Assembly (NCBI GenBank): GCA_022606135.1
Contig: JABYQN010000007.1
Location: 186,001 to 250,000 of the forward strand
Length of the DNA: 64,000 nucleotides
DNA from: Fomes fomentarius
Lineage: Eukaryota > Basidiomycota > Agaricomycetes > Polyporales > Polyporaceae
Direction of reading: 5' to 3'
A model generated the notes under the pieces. The model ran no database searches and was not told where the DNA came from. It saw only the letters and a program-made list of their open reading frames with translations. A program made the position numbers and the translations under genes. Positions 24,404-35,301 of the stretch are shown here, in pieces (position 1 is the first letter of the stretch; each line of letters begins with the position of its first letter).

Positions 24404-27400
24404 CTAGAACGCGAACATAGGCGGATCGATGTTCATAGCAGTGCTCGACATCGCTGGACTCGCACCCACGATGTCTCCGCCGCCTGCGCGTGGCACGGCG
24501 GAGGCCATATGGCCCAGCTCGAGCTCGCCAGATGTTGCCTGGCTGTACACGCGCTTGATCTCCGCCGCCTGCTCGGCGCACTCCTCATACGCATATGCGT
24601 ACTGCTCGAGGCCGGAGATGCAGTTCGAGACCTCCGGCCGCCCGAGGCGCGCGAGCAGCATGCCCGCCTGGATGCAACTGACGTGCATCACCGCACAGTC
24701 CAGACGCTGAGACGTTTAGGACGGTGAAACACGACAAAGAGGCGAGAAGTAGAAGTGAGGCACAAAATTGTCAGCTACGGATAGATCGGGGATGTCGGGG
24801 AGAAGGCATACCAGGTATCCGTTTGTGGCCAGAACGCCAGCCTATGTACGTCCGAGACGATCCATACATGAGCTTTCACGGCCATAGAGGGGCGAACAGA
24901 ATTCGCGGGGCTTACCAGGCCAGCAATGCGCAGCGCGCCGTGTAGTGCCTCATTCATCACCTTTCGCTTCTTTTCCTCGATTTGCACATGCTGTGGAAGC
25001 AGTGTCTCCGAGGTGCCCGTCCTTGTCACGTCGTTGACTTCTCGAATTCCAAAGTCGTCCAACGCGTTGGAAAGGATTATCCACATGATGTGATATGTCG
25101 CATCGCTTGCACCTGGGTATGGGAGAGCGTTCAGTAAACGATTATTGATGCCGAAGCATAGAAGTACTCACATGCCGTGACTGCGCTCACGAAGTCCCAT
25201 TCCGCCTCGAAATTGCTGGGGACACCCACGTGCTGAAGATGTTCATCCCGCCACTCATTGAGGAGGTTCATGAAGTTCGTGAGCACATCAAACGGAATGC
25301 CGTCAGACTCCGTTGCAGGTCGCCATAGCTGGCGCGACATCTGCCTAGCAATGCGCGCAAGTGCGTGTGCTGCCCTGTAGTATCCCTGTTCAAGATCGTG
25401 GTAGTGTGGTGAGTAGCTGTGCGAGCGCTGATTGCGCCAGCTCGCCTGAGAAAGCCTTACCAGAAACTATGTCCATGTAAGTTATATGAGAACGCGGGGC
25501 GAATAGAAGCGATCCAGGTAGACATACCTCTAACTGTTCCCTGGGCGACGGTTGCGGTGCATGAGACTCGATGATATCTGGAGGAACAGGCCCAACAGTA
25601 TAGAAGTCGATGTCATAGTCATCGTCATCCCTAGAACATCTTATCAGAACGATGTTCCGTGATGCAACGGGAGGGACATGAATTCACTCACAGCATGGGT
25701 TTCCGCCGATAGTAGACGCTACGGTAGGCGTCAGCCAGGCAAGCCATCCACCATGCAAATATCATGGTCCCTCGCGCCTCTGGATCTTCAATATTCGACA
25801 TGACCGACTTGTGGTTGATCTGGGTGGGTGTCAAGGTGAGTTCAGGTGGTCATAAGTAGTGTTGTGCGACGATGGTCACCTGGAGATCGAGCAAAAGCCT
25901 GATGGCAGACCCTAGCCAGAATCCATGGTACCCTGCTAGAGAGTGAGTTGGAGAGATGATCCGCCAGAGAGCATATTGACATACCTGCATTGTCCTCGGT
26001 GCTCTCTGCATAATTGCGACACTGAGCATGAGCAGTTATCTCGACTGAGAACACTCACGACTCTGCAAAGGCTCGATCAAAAGCGCAATAACCACATGGT
26101 CCGCGTTGGGCATCCGATGCACCTTCATGTCCTCGGCGAGATCCCTGGCACGATTGATCAAGACCTTCGCAAACGCACTTTGGCCTCCGTTCCGATGTCG
26201 GTCGGCTATGAATAGAGGGTGCTCCGAGAACTTTGCACCCCAGGCAATGACAGTTGCAACCAACCTGATCAAACGTACGAGCGAAGAGCACAAGGTCCAA
26301 TCCCATGCAGTTATTTAATCATCATGCACAGGAAAAGACGTAAACAAACTCACGCTGGATGGAGGGGTCTCTGTTGAGTTGGTTGTCCGCCGTTTGGGCT
26401 ACTGCTATTCCGCATTCGTTGTTGCTGAGCCACAGCACTGGTCGGCGGATGGTTCGGGGATGCACCGCCATTCTGCGAGCCTGTTGAGTACAAGCTGTAG
26501 TGCAATCGTGTTCGGAACTGCGCAGGGTTGAGGAGTGGGAGCCGTGAGTGGACAATCTGGAAGAAAACCTCCACGAGGTCCAATGCGAATCTACCCATCA
26601 GACACCAAGATCAGTAGGTATGTAATTATTAAGGGCGGTTATTGACGATGACCACACCGCAGAAGTACGCCACGAATAGAGACACTTACTCAGTCCGGAA
26701 GTTCTCTTCGTTGAGGCGGTGTGCCAATGCACCCCATTCCGCATACGCTGAGGGTGCTGAACCTGTCAATCTGGAATTCGCGGATCCATTCGCGTGGGCG
26801 TTTCCTTGACTGAGAGTTTATCGGATATCAGAAGGAAGGCACAAGTGAATCGTTGCATAAGCACGAACCTTGTATCCGCCGGCGGCGAGAATATGTACGT
26901 CAGTAGGTCGCGTGTCTGGGTATCAGGCGTGATAGGGTGAACCCGAGGGGACGGTTCCTGCTGAGGAAATTGGGTTCCGACCGGCTGATACAACTGGGAA
27001 GGACCCGGCATGGGAGAACCAGCCATGTGTTCTACGGGTCCGCTGAATCGACAGATTCGCATCAGCGCTGCGCTCTTTGAGAGAGGTGAGGGATACTTGC
27101 ACACGAGAACTGGACGGTTGTCCGCTACAGGAAGGTGAGACAGATGCCGATTGCGAAGGTAGATTGACACGGACCTTGAGCTGCTCATGGAGCTTGTCCG
27201 TGGCCTCTTCGCGGCCGCGGCATTCCGCTTCTTCTCAGTCGTGGCTTGCTGGATAAAGTGCCTGAAGACGCGGCATGAGGTTGGTTGGAAGGGTTCTCAC
27301 CGGGACACACACGCGTGCGACTCACGTGCAGGGGTAGTTCTTGGACAGACAATGCTATCGTCGGGCACGGTGAGCAAGAGGAGCCATACTGTTGGTGAAG

Positions 27401-27804
27401 GGAGCTGCGAGGATTTACCTGACACTGAAAGGAAAATTAAGCGAGGTCGATGAAAAAAAGAGTAAGATGGACGTACCTTGTCTTGCCCTGGTAGTTGATT
27501 GCACTTGACCTTACGGGCTCTGTCAAAGTGGCGGCTAGGTCGGCGGGGAACGTTCGTGCCACGGAAGCGCATATACTGACCTGCAGGCATCGCAAGCAGT
27601 GTTCTGTTTCCGAGGAGGAGGAAGAGTCTTCGCGAGCTCGTGAATCTGGTTCTGCATCGTGGGCGAAGAGAAATTGAAGGCTGAGACGAGGTCAGATCAC
27701 GGCGGCAAGATGATAATGTACCGCCGACGGAGCAGCCGGAGAGATAATAAGGACGCACACTGGGACGAGGTGCCGGCCACGTCCTGGGAATCCTGGCGGT
27801 CCAT
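24404..27804 (-). CDS. Zn2Cys6 fungal transcription factor with middle homology region
   Basis: A DNA-binding regulator of unknown targets. ATG at 27804 starts MDRQDSQDVAGTSSQS, joining to FNFSSPTMQNQIHELAKTLP and PPRKQNTACDACR. After one intron comes ARKVKCNQLPGQDK, then a 6-nt exon (27424-27419) adding CysGln, then HCLSKNYPCT. The result is CX2CX6CX8CX2CX6C, a perfect zinc cluster. The middle homology region is visible in pieces: FALDLVEVFFQIVHSRLPLL and NPAQFRTRLHYSL (26500-26600), SNFEAEWDFVSAVTAC, WRPATESDGIPFDVLTNFMN (25190-25340). The C-terminus is RLGRPEVSNCISGLEQYAYA, ending NIDPPMFAF then TAG at 24404. There are about a dozen introns; I did not fix every boundary between 25400 and 27100. 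The final exon (24404-24691) ends with a glycine/alanine stretch typical of transactivation tails. Confidence 0.9.
27419..27424 (-). other. 6-nt microexon (TGTCAG) in the zinc cluster
   Basis: On the minus strand the upstream intron starts GTACGT after GACAAG and ends TTTCAG. TGTCAG is the exon, and the next intron runs GTAAAT..GATAG to CATTGTCTG. Including it supplies the fourth zinc-binding Cys and the exact CX8CX2C spacing. Reading straight through instead gives no cluster. This is a splice inference from sequence only. Confidence 0.75.
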
Positions 27805-28144
27805 GCAGAGCGGGGCAGCGCGGATGACGGGGCAGACGACGAGGACGAGTGGGTGTATGCTGCACAGAACTCAGAGAAAGCGAGTGAGCACGGTCAACTG
27901 AACCAAGCGGCCTTTCACCCGTGAATAGCCTCCGTTTCTTACATACGCGCCCGCTAGGCGCCCCACCCGTGGTGACGCTTCTCGGCACCGAAACAGGGTC
28001 ACTGTCATGTCACACAATTTTTGGGTGTCACAGGTCACAGGTCACTGTCCGCCTTTGGCGCGTTGGCCAGCTGGAGCCTGGCGCACGCTGTCCTCCTCGT
28101 CATCTCCCATCCTCCGCCGTCCCCGCCCAGCACACGTCGCCGCC

Positions 28145-28671
28145 ATGGTCAAGGTCGAGATCGTCGAAGAAAAGGAGCACGACTCCCGCTCCCCTTACTC
28201 CTCCGCGGCCTCATCTCGAACCGCCTCATCAGTTTCCCTGTCCTCGGTCGGCTCCGAGCTCGACGGCGAAGAGTCCTTCTACGAGCGTATTGTCGCCCTC
28301 GCCGACATTATTCCCCCGACCACCCGCCAGAGCATATCCAACAAGCTCGGCAAGACCGCCAGCGTCGTAAAGACAACAGGCAAGGTCGTGGGGAACCTCG
28401 TCTGGGTCGTCACCACCTCTGCGCTCCTCATCGGCCTGCCCCTCGCGCTCGTGCTCGAGGACGAGGCCAAGATCGTGCAGCAGGAGAAGGAGATGCTCGC
28501 CCAGCAGCAGGGTGCTCAGGTGAGTCCCACCGTGATGTCCCTGCGCGCCCCGTTTGCCGGCATTCTTTCGCGCATGCTGACCTTTTGCTCTTCCACTAGA
28601 TGCTCGCCCCTCCTTCTATGTATCCCCCGGGCCAGCAGCAACCAAAACCGATAACGCCACCGGGTTTCTGA
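28145..28671 (+). CDS. TOM22: Tom22, mitochondrial import receptor
   Basis: Central receptor/organiser of the TOM complex in the outer mitochondrial membrane. Two exons (28145-28519, 28600-28671) give 148 aa. The N-terminal cytosolic part is acidic and Ser-rich (MVKVEIVEEKEHDSRSPYSS). Then come ESFYERIVALADIIPPTTRQ and SISNKLGKTASVVKTTGKVV. The TM is GNLVWVVTTSALLIGLPLAL, with the family Pro in the helix. A Gln-rich intermembrane-space tail (VLEDEAKIVQQEKEMLAQQQ) ends ITPPGF. Length and order match fungal Tom22. It is divergent from the Zn2Cys6 factor, about 340 bp away. Confidence 0.93.
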
Positions 28672-29114
28672 TCGCTCGTTGCGTTACGCTTTCTATTTGC
28701 GTTTCATGCCTGTATCATATAATACCACCCTCTTATTGCCATGTGTCTTTCTCCGCTCCATTCACCAGCAACATTCACCCACGACCTTAATGGTGAAAGA
28801 TTGCAGAGTACCAGGCCGCTCTGCCCCCATTCGGTAAAAGGCGGATTGTCTTCGTGGGGTGACTTCTCCGGCGTTCAGGATTAGGCGGGCACATGTCCTC
28901 CCCGAACTCTCCGAAGTCGAACCATTCGTTGAATATCCGCCGATGAATCAGCAGATAAAGATAGACTCAAAGACGTCGCACGGTGATCGTAAGCTGAACA
29001 TTGCATTCGGATTCAAGTCATACTGGGGCAGGATCGATGATTGACAGCCAATGTCCTCATGACAGCTCGTACTGCGCAGAATCATAGATAACACAAGGGG
29101 GCGGGGAACTAGAG
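28672..29114. other. Convergent 3' region of Tom22 and the NDUFA9-like gene
   Basis: Contains the 3' ends of the two converging genes. Nothing else is seen. Confidence 0.5.
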
Positions 29115-30733
29115 TCAGCAAACATGACTCAAGCGTGAGCTAACGGCTTGACTCACCGAAGATGTTTCCCGGGAAGCGGGGAAAACCACCGGTCGCGCGA
29201 AGTTTTCCCTGTGAATGCGAGCGGGTGTTCATCAGCCAAACCTTCCGATTCCTTGAGGGGGGCCTTAGAACACTCCGAAGGAACACGTACGCGGATCGGT
29301 ATCTCCTCAAGTACGAGATGGCGTGCTCTTCAATCTCGTCCGGGATAACTCCAAACTTGTCCCAATCGCCCGGCACGTCAACGTCGTCGATGTACCGACG
29401 GATCACCTCATCCGGGCTCAACATCGGCCACCAGACCTTCTGGGCGGCCTTCGCGAGGGCAAGTGCCACGGATTTCGGTACAACCGGTGCGCGCGAAGGT
29501 GGGTTGTATGTCACCGTCGACACCAGAGTGAGCAGATACTCGTACGTCAACGTCGACGGACCCGGAAGGTTAAATGTTCCAACCAGAGGGTGCATTGAAA
29601 AGATATTCGCGAGCGCTTGCGCAACATCGAGAGCCTGTGTAGAAGAAAACATCCCAGTGAATTCGATAGCGAAGTACACTGGAGAGTGGGGTGCCAACCA
29701 CTTACATGTGCAGGGCGGACCTTCGTTTGCATGTCATTGAGCTTCCACCAGATCGGCCAAACTGTGAAGGACGCGGTCAAGCACTCCTCAAAGCCGTGAT
29801 GAGCGACGACAACTTACTAGCAATGTTGTTCAGAAGCCGGTCCTCGTAGCCAAACAGGGTCCCCGGACGCACGATCGTTGTGGTGGGGAATGCCTCTTTG
29901 ACGAGCTCTTCGCCGGCAGCCTTCGAGCGGTAGAACGCGGAGGGAGAGTTGTGCGACGCGTTGAGATGAGAGACATGCACGAAACGCTCAACTCCAGCCT
30001 GAGCAGCGATGGTAGCAATAGTTTGTGCACCCTTCACGTGGACGTCATCGAAACTGAAGTTCCTGCATGGCGCGTAATGCGAGATTGGCAAGGAGTGGCA
30101 TGGATGAGGTAGGAACGCACGTACTTCGTCTCGTAGTCCCGTCCAACAAGGTTATAAACGGTATCGGAATGTCTCAAACACTCCTCAATCTGGTCAGGCC
30201 TTCTGAGATCCCATTCCTGTCATGTTCCCGACCTTCAGTCATACTGTCGACGGCCTCCGACGCGTCTATTCAATAGAGTAGAGAGGACGCACCAGCGAGG
30301 TGATCTGCCCGAGATCCCCACAGACCCTCAAATGCCGTTTCTCGTCCTCGTCACGGTAAGGAATCACGATGTGAGAACCCGCCTTGGCTGCATAGTGTAC
30401 CTCCGTCGTCAACGTCGCCCTTGCACTACACCCGAAGTCCGCGTGCCAGGTAGAGACACGTACCGAGTTTTGACACCAAGTACCGGCCAAGAAAGCTCGT
30501 CGCACCAAATACTGTCACAACACGGCCAGTGCTCGCGCTCCGCCCAGGAGGTCCTTGCGCGACGGCAGGCTTGCCAGACGGAAGGATGTTTAGGTCATGC
30601 AGGGCTCGCTATTACGCAGCCGCAATTGTGAGCGGAGGATACAATGACAGAGGATATAAAGCTCTTCATAACAGACCTTGCTTTGAGAGATTGCGCGCGG
30701 TATGCGCACGCATTTGGAGGAAGCAGCCAACAT
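29115..30733 (-). CDS. NADH:ubiquinone oxidoreductase 39/40 kDa subunit (NDUFA9-like)
   Basis: An accessory subunit of mitochondrial complex I with a short-chain dehydrogenase-like fold that binds NADPH. ATG at 30733 starts MLAASSKCVRIPRAISQSK, a mitochondrial presequence. After an intron: ALHDLNILPSGKPAVAQGPP. The NAD(P)-binding motif is TVFGATSFLGRYLVSKL. Then ARAGSHIVIPYRDEDEKRHL, ECLRHSDTVYNLVGRDYETK, AGVERFVHVSHLNAS, SAFYRSKAAGEELVKEAFPT, IVRPGTLFGYEDRLLNNIA, and ALDVAQALANIFSMHPLVGT. C-terminal: EIEEHAISYLRRYRSA. After that either the frame runs on to a stop at 29140, or an 80-nt GTACGT..CACAG intron joins to ENFARPVVFP and a stop at 29115. I prefer the second because it looks more like the family. 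Several introns in all. Confidence 0.88.
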
Positions 30734-32250
30734 AGCTTGGCCAACGTTGTGGACAGAGAGCAAGGTGTTGCTCTGACGCGGGACCGTCGACCGGGGTTTC
30801 CCGAACAGGCGCTTAGGCACTCTGTCCAGTCAGATGTCGTCTATTTATTTGTTCAAATCCATTCCCTCTACTATCCCTGTATCGCCAGCCGATCGATATG
30901 CTATGGACGACAGGAAATGCGATGTATGTGCGCTAGATATTATGCGATCACTGAGGTAGGCTGGAGTAATGGTATTGGCAAGAGTTCACGTTCCTTCAAA
31001 TTATCGCCGCTGAGAGAACACCCTTACTTCAATACAGTGCATCACAGTATGCATGCAATACATGACATGCGTTACACTGTATATGGCACCTCTATCGCAC
31101 GGTATATGTAAGTTGTGCATGCCAGTGGGATCTGGTGCAGAGCATTGACTGTGGCGATACTTGAAAGCAACTTTGGGACCTGACAGCCTGAGAGTGTCAT
31201 AGGGTGGGTGTGGGTCATGTACTGTTTGGTTGAAGGTTCACTTTGACTCATAGGTGATCACTTGATGAGCAAGCACCAACTTAGTCTCGCGGACTCTTTT
31301 CGTGAGCGGCCACCGGTACCGTCCCAGTAGGATGGGTAACCCGGGTTGTTGTATAGTTTCGGCAGAATTCGACTTTAGATTCAACGGTGCCTGACAGCGG
31401 GGTCTTTCAACTATGGCAAGGTTCACTGAATGGTGAATGGTACTTCCCCATGGCAGACGTAACTTCGATAGAGAGGTACGGCGTGCTGAGGAGGGGAGGG
31501 ACATCTCGCAAACCGTTATCATGCAGGTGAAGTTCACCTCAATGGCCTATCCTCGTGACTGCGTTGTGTTGACCGGATAGGAATGCACTCGGCCAGATCT
31601 AGAGACACCAGGGAAGCCAGAGTATGCGGTATCCAGGAGCGTTTGCAGAATTGCTTTCCGCTTCGTCTCAGAACCGTCCTGAAATCCCGTAATCTAGGTT
31701 TAGTAGAATTCTATCCATTAACTATCACGCAGTGCCAGCAACGTATTGAGGCAGGTAGGTCGAAGAAATTGCACTGCCAGGTACAACTGAACCCTGGTGC
31801 GAATTACCCACACCCGGGTAGTACCTGCCAGTGAACCTCTCGGTCCTCAAGATGGGACAGATATATGTTGACAGTAGGACGACACACGCGACGCCCCAAA
31901 CAGGCTCTTCGGCCGTCTTCTGTACCCAATATGATCCCTGTACTCAATGTGACCCGGGCACTCGTTGTCTACTGTTTCACAAGCTCGAGTCTGCTCGCCC
32001 GTTGCCTGTCACCGCACCCTCAGGCACCGACTCAGGCACCGACGGTAAAGTCCCCCTGGAGCACTAATGCTCAAGCCTCAATGCTCGTTGACCAAATGGC
32101 ATTGATACAGTCAGCCGCCTGACTCGTTCAAGTACCTGACCATCCGCTCAATTCATGTTGTCGTGGCTCGACTCAATCCATATGACACAGAGAAGCTGCG
32201 TCTCATCTCAAAATGCAAACATAACTTGCCAATCCCACTGCTCGAAATAG
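30734..32250. other. Spacer of 1.5 kb, no supported gene
   Basis: Contains the NDUFA9-like promoter. The open frames at 31238-31537 (-) and 31583-32122 (+) have no family features. AT-rich with no clear repeats. Confidence 0.5.
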
Positions 32251-32319
32251 ACATGGCGTTTGCTATACGGTAAGTACATGGTAGTACTGTTGACTGGACG
32301 GGGAGAAGTGTGTACTATA

Positions 32320-33180
32320 GAAGCCACAAATCGAGGAGGCTTGTTGCGGCTGAAGTATGCCGAGTCTTCATTTCCACAATTGATTCTCTCAGTTATGGAC
32401 TGCGCAAGTCGGTCCGCAAGCGTTCTCGAACATGCTTCGCCAATTGGAGCCGACGGAGGGACAATAGAAGCGGCACAGCGGACACTGCTGGTCGATGGCT
32501 ACCCTCAGCTGATCGGGAGCCCGCTCCGAGTTCTTTGACCGTCGACGATTAGGAGCGAAGAGTGTTCATGGAACGCGATGCGCCGCAAGACGAAGAGGTA
32601 TTTGTTTGCCAGTGAGCCATAGTGGGTGACGTGGGATTGGGAAGAAGGGGGATGGCTGACAAGATACCAGCCTGTCAAGGATCAGTCGCGAGCTCCGACT
32701 TATTCCTACGGAAACGGCGGGCGAGGAACCAGACAAATCCCACAGGAGCGCCACAGCTGAAAGACCCCTGTTGTAGCACCTGAAACCACTCTAGGGCTTG
32801 TGTGCGAGCCTGTGAAGATGGTCCATGCGACGGAACCAATGACATAGGACAACTGAGGGTGGCTGAGGAAGAGAATGTGCCGGGTATGGGCGAGTTACTG
32901 TAATATTATAGGTTCCAACCAATGCTACGCATCGGAATGAGAAATTTCAGACGAAGACTGATCTCATGTCATTGGAAGTAAACACCACAAGAGAGTTGAA
33001 TCGGGAGTCCAACTTTGCTCTCCCTCCGGTGTGAGATCGATAGTAGTAAGGTCGCCGTGCGTTATGGACGATCGATAGTACATCAGAGTCAGCCACAAAG
33101 CTTGCTTGTCTCCTGGCGTGAACGTACCTAATGTTCGAGAGCCACGGCTGCCACCCTGTGCCGGACTAACTCATAATTCC
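32320..33180 (-). pseudogene. Decayed copy of the adjacent ectodomain membrane protein gene
   Basis: Three or four stretches match the intact gene at 33505-35301 in the same order. Minus-strand DRLAQSITERIN (near 32400) matches its ERLAQSIAERIN. GFVWFLARRFRRNK followed by ELATD (near 32700) matches the TM/cytosolic edge ALIWFCVLRRKRR..EPATD. The DNA at 32960-33010 matches 34250-34300, and 33095-33150 matches 35080-35150. Between these, the frames carry stops and most of the ectodomain is missing. It is shorter (about 0.9 kb against 1.8 kb). Best read as an old tandem duplicate; boundaries are approximate. Confidence 0.65.
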
Positions 33181-33280
33181 CGCTTTCGCCGTTCACCTAT
33201 GCGCCAAAGAACGAATATCTTTCAGCACAAGATATGCGACATGCTTTAAGTCCGTGTGTAGCGGTCTGTAGGACGCGACA

Positions 33281-33392
33281 ACTCAGTCTAGTGCACGTAT
33301 GTGTCAACAGCTAATATATATTCACCTGAGTAGCGTGTACTATAGATCAAGCAGTGTCTCAAACCTCAGTCTGGTGCACGTTATGTGTCAAC
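33281..33392 (+). repeat. Imperfect direct repeat of about 30 bp, spaced about 82 bp
   Basis: CTCAGTCTAGTGCACGT-ATGTGTCAACA (33282-33309) recurs as CTCAGTCTGGTGCACGTTATGTGTCAACA (33364-33392). Both copies are followed by a CACCTGAG-like motif. It lies just beyond the 3' end of the ectodomain gene. Confidence 0.75.
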
Positions 33393-33504
33393 ACCTGAGG
33401 CAAGACGTACTAAGTGTGACAGTGTGTAAGCAACGAGCGTTAAAGGTACTAAAAGGAACGTGTAAGCGAGTGACAAGTAAGTAGGTAGTAAGAATAAGTT
33501 ATCA

Positions 33505-35301
33505 TCATTGTGGACCTCTTTCCTGGGCGACAGGCTGATACTGAGGAGGGGGTATATCGTGGTCGTAGTATAACGAGGTATCACCTCTGCGGTTGATTCG
33601 CTCAGCGATGGATTGCGCAAGGCGCTCCACGAGAACACTCGAGGCTGCCGCAGTACCACCATTTGACGACGACGCTGGGACCGAAGACGGAGTCATGGGA
33701 GGAGTGCCAATCGGGGTCTGAGACTGCTCTCTCCGGATCCGAGATCCTTCTGATGACTGCGAATCTGGGGGAGACAATCGAGGGTGATGGCCTTCAAGCC
33801 GCTCTTTGCTGGTCTTCGCCGTGAGAGAGAGGGGAGAAACTGATGCATGCCACCTGAGTGGTGCCGACTGTGTCGTATCGCCGGGTGAGAGGAGGTCGGT
33901 CTGGACCATGGCAGGTGCGATATAGTCCGGTTTGAGCGCGGTCGTTGACGCGGAGTCACCATCAGTCGCGGGCTCCGGGGCTCTGCGCTTCCGACGGAGG
34001 ACGCAGAACCAGATGAGTGCCGCAAGGATCACTACGCCCGCGATGCTCGAGATCACAGCACCAGCAAGGACTCCAGGGGTAACAAGGTGCGAAGAAGCCT
34101 GAGGAGAGGATTGTCCGTCCACTGAACCAACTGAAGTGGGAGCTCCCAGATTGGATGAGGTCAAGGATGCGCCCGGGATAGGTGAGGTGCTGTACCACAA
34201 GCTGAGCAATGCTGCACACGCAGAGACAAGACGGACGACACGCACGTGGTACCATTAGGAGTGAAAACCACGAGCGAGTTGAAACGGAAGTCGGCCTGTG
34301 AGCCGCGAGCGGTCAAAGTGAGGGCGTGTGTTGCGGACGGGTCGAGGCCGTATTGGTAGAACATCAACGTATCTCCCATCAGCCACATTGTGCTCGAGTT
34401 GTATTGGGTTTCGACGCCGTCGAGTTTCTTAGTCGAGGGTAAGTACAACAAGGTCGTTCTGTTCCCCGAGTGGATGTACTTACCACAGAGTATATGCCGT
34501 TCCCCCAATTGCGCGCACCATACAATGCGACCCCAGACCCCTGGAAAGACGAAGAGAAGCTAGCAGAAGTCGCAGACGGCGCCTTCTGGTAGAAAGGCGC
34601 GGGATTGTCTTTGCTAGGTATCTGCCAATTAGTCTGTCGGGACCAGTTGGTATCATAGTGAATGGTGTCGGCATCGGTGGCCAAGACGGTAGTCTGTTCT
34701 GGGGGACTGTGTGCGATGATTGGCACCTTCGCTAAAGCATGACGTCGGCATGATAACAACTTACGCATCAGTCAGGTGTACGTCGGCTCTGTCGAACGAG
34801 AACGGATTTGTTCCAGACGCGTGGGCAGTCAGGGTGAGGGTGTGCGTGGCCTTCGAGAGTGTATCATCGCTGAACAACAGTCCATACGTATTATCGTGAC
34901 TGGTCTTGTCGTCGTCCACAGTGATATCGTAGGAGCAAGTGGCATTCCCGTAGAGGGCAATACCCGTTCCTGGTGACACAACTTGAGCTACCAAGACTGA
35001 GCGGCTGATAGCAGCAGGACCTCACCATAGAATTGAAAAGACAATGATGCTTCAGGGAAAGCGGTGATGTGTTGAGACCAGCCAGCAGCGTACAAGGCCT
35101 GCCTGTCTCCCGGCATGAACCCGATGTCGGAGAACCACGGTTGCCAACCCGTACTCGTCCAATCGCCACTCCCTCCATCACCTACGTGGGCCTCAGCTTA
35201 GTGTAGTTAACACCTCGTAATAGGGTATGCATACCATGTGGGGTATAGGTGATGACCGAGCTCGTGTCGTCAACGGTGAACGTCCAGGGAGTGCTTGTCA
35301 T
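33505..35301 (-). CDS. Single-pass membrane protein with repeated GxALYG beta-type ectodomains
   Basis: A common Agaricomycete surface-protein shape of unknown function. The ATG at 35301 gives MTSTPWTFTVDDTSSVITYT, with no signal peptide. Ectodomain segments share a repeat: SLSFQFYG..TGIALYGN, then HTLTLTAHASGTNPFSFDRA, and again SFSSSFQGSGVALYGARNWG, then HALTLTARGSQADFRFNSLV. A Ser/Thr/Gly stalk (GASLTSSNLGAPTSVGSV) leads to the TM AGAVISSIAGVVILAALIWF. The cytosolic side starts with basic CVLRRKRR and is long, Ser/Pro-rich, with SVLVERLAQSIAERINRRGD and a YDHDIPPPQYQP tail before TGA at 33505. About five introns. Its missing signal peptide may mean an unseen upstream exon, although related proteins often start this way. 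A broken copy lies just downstream. Confidence 0.82.
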
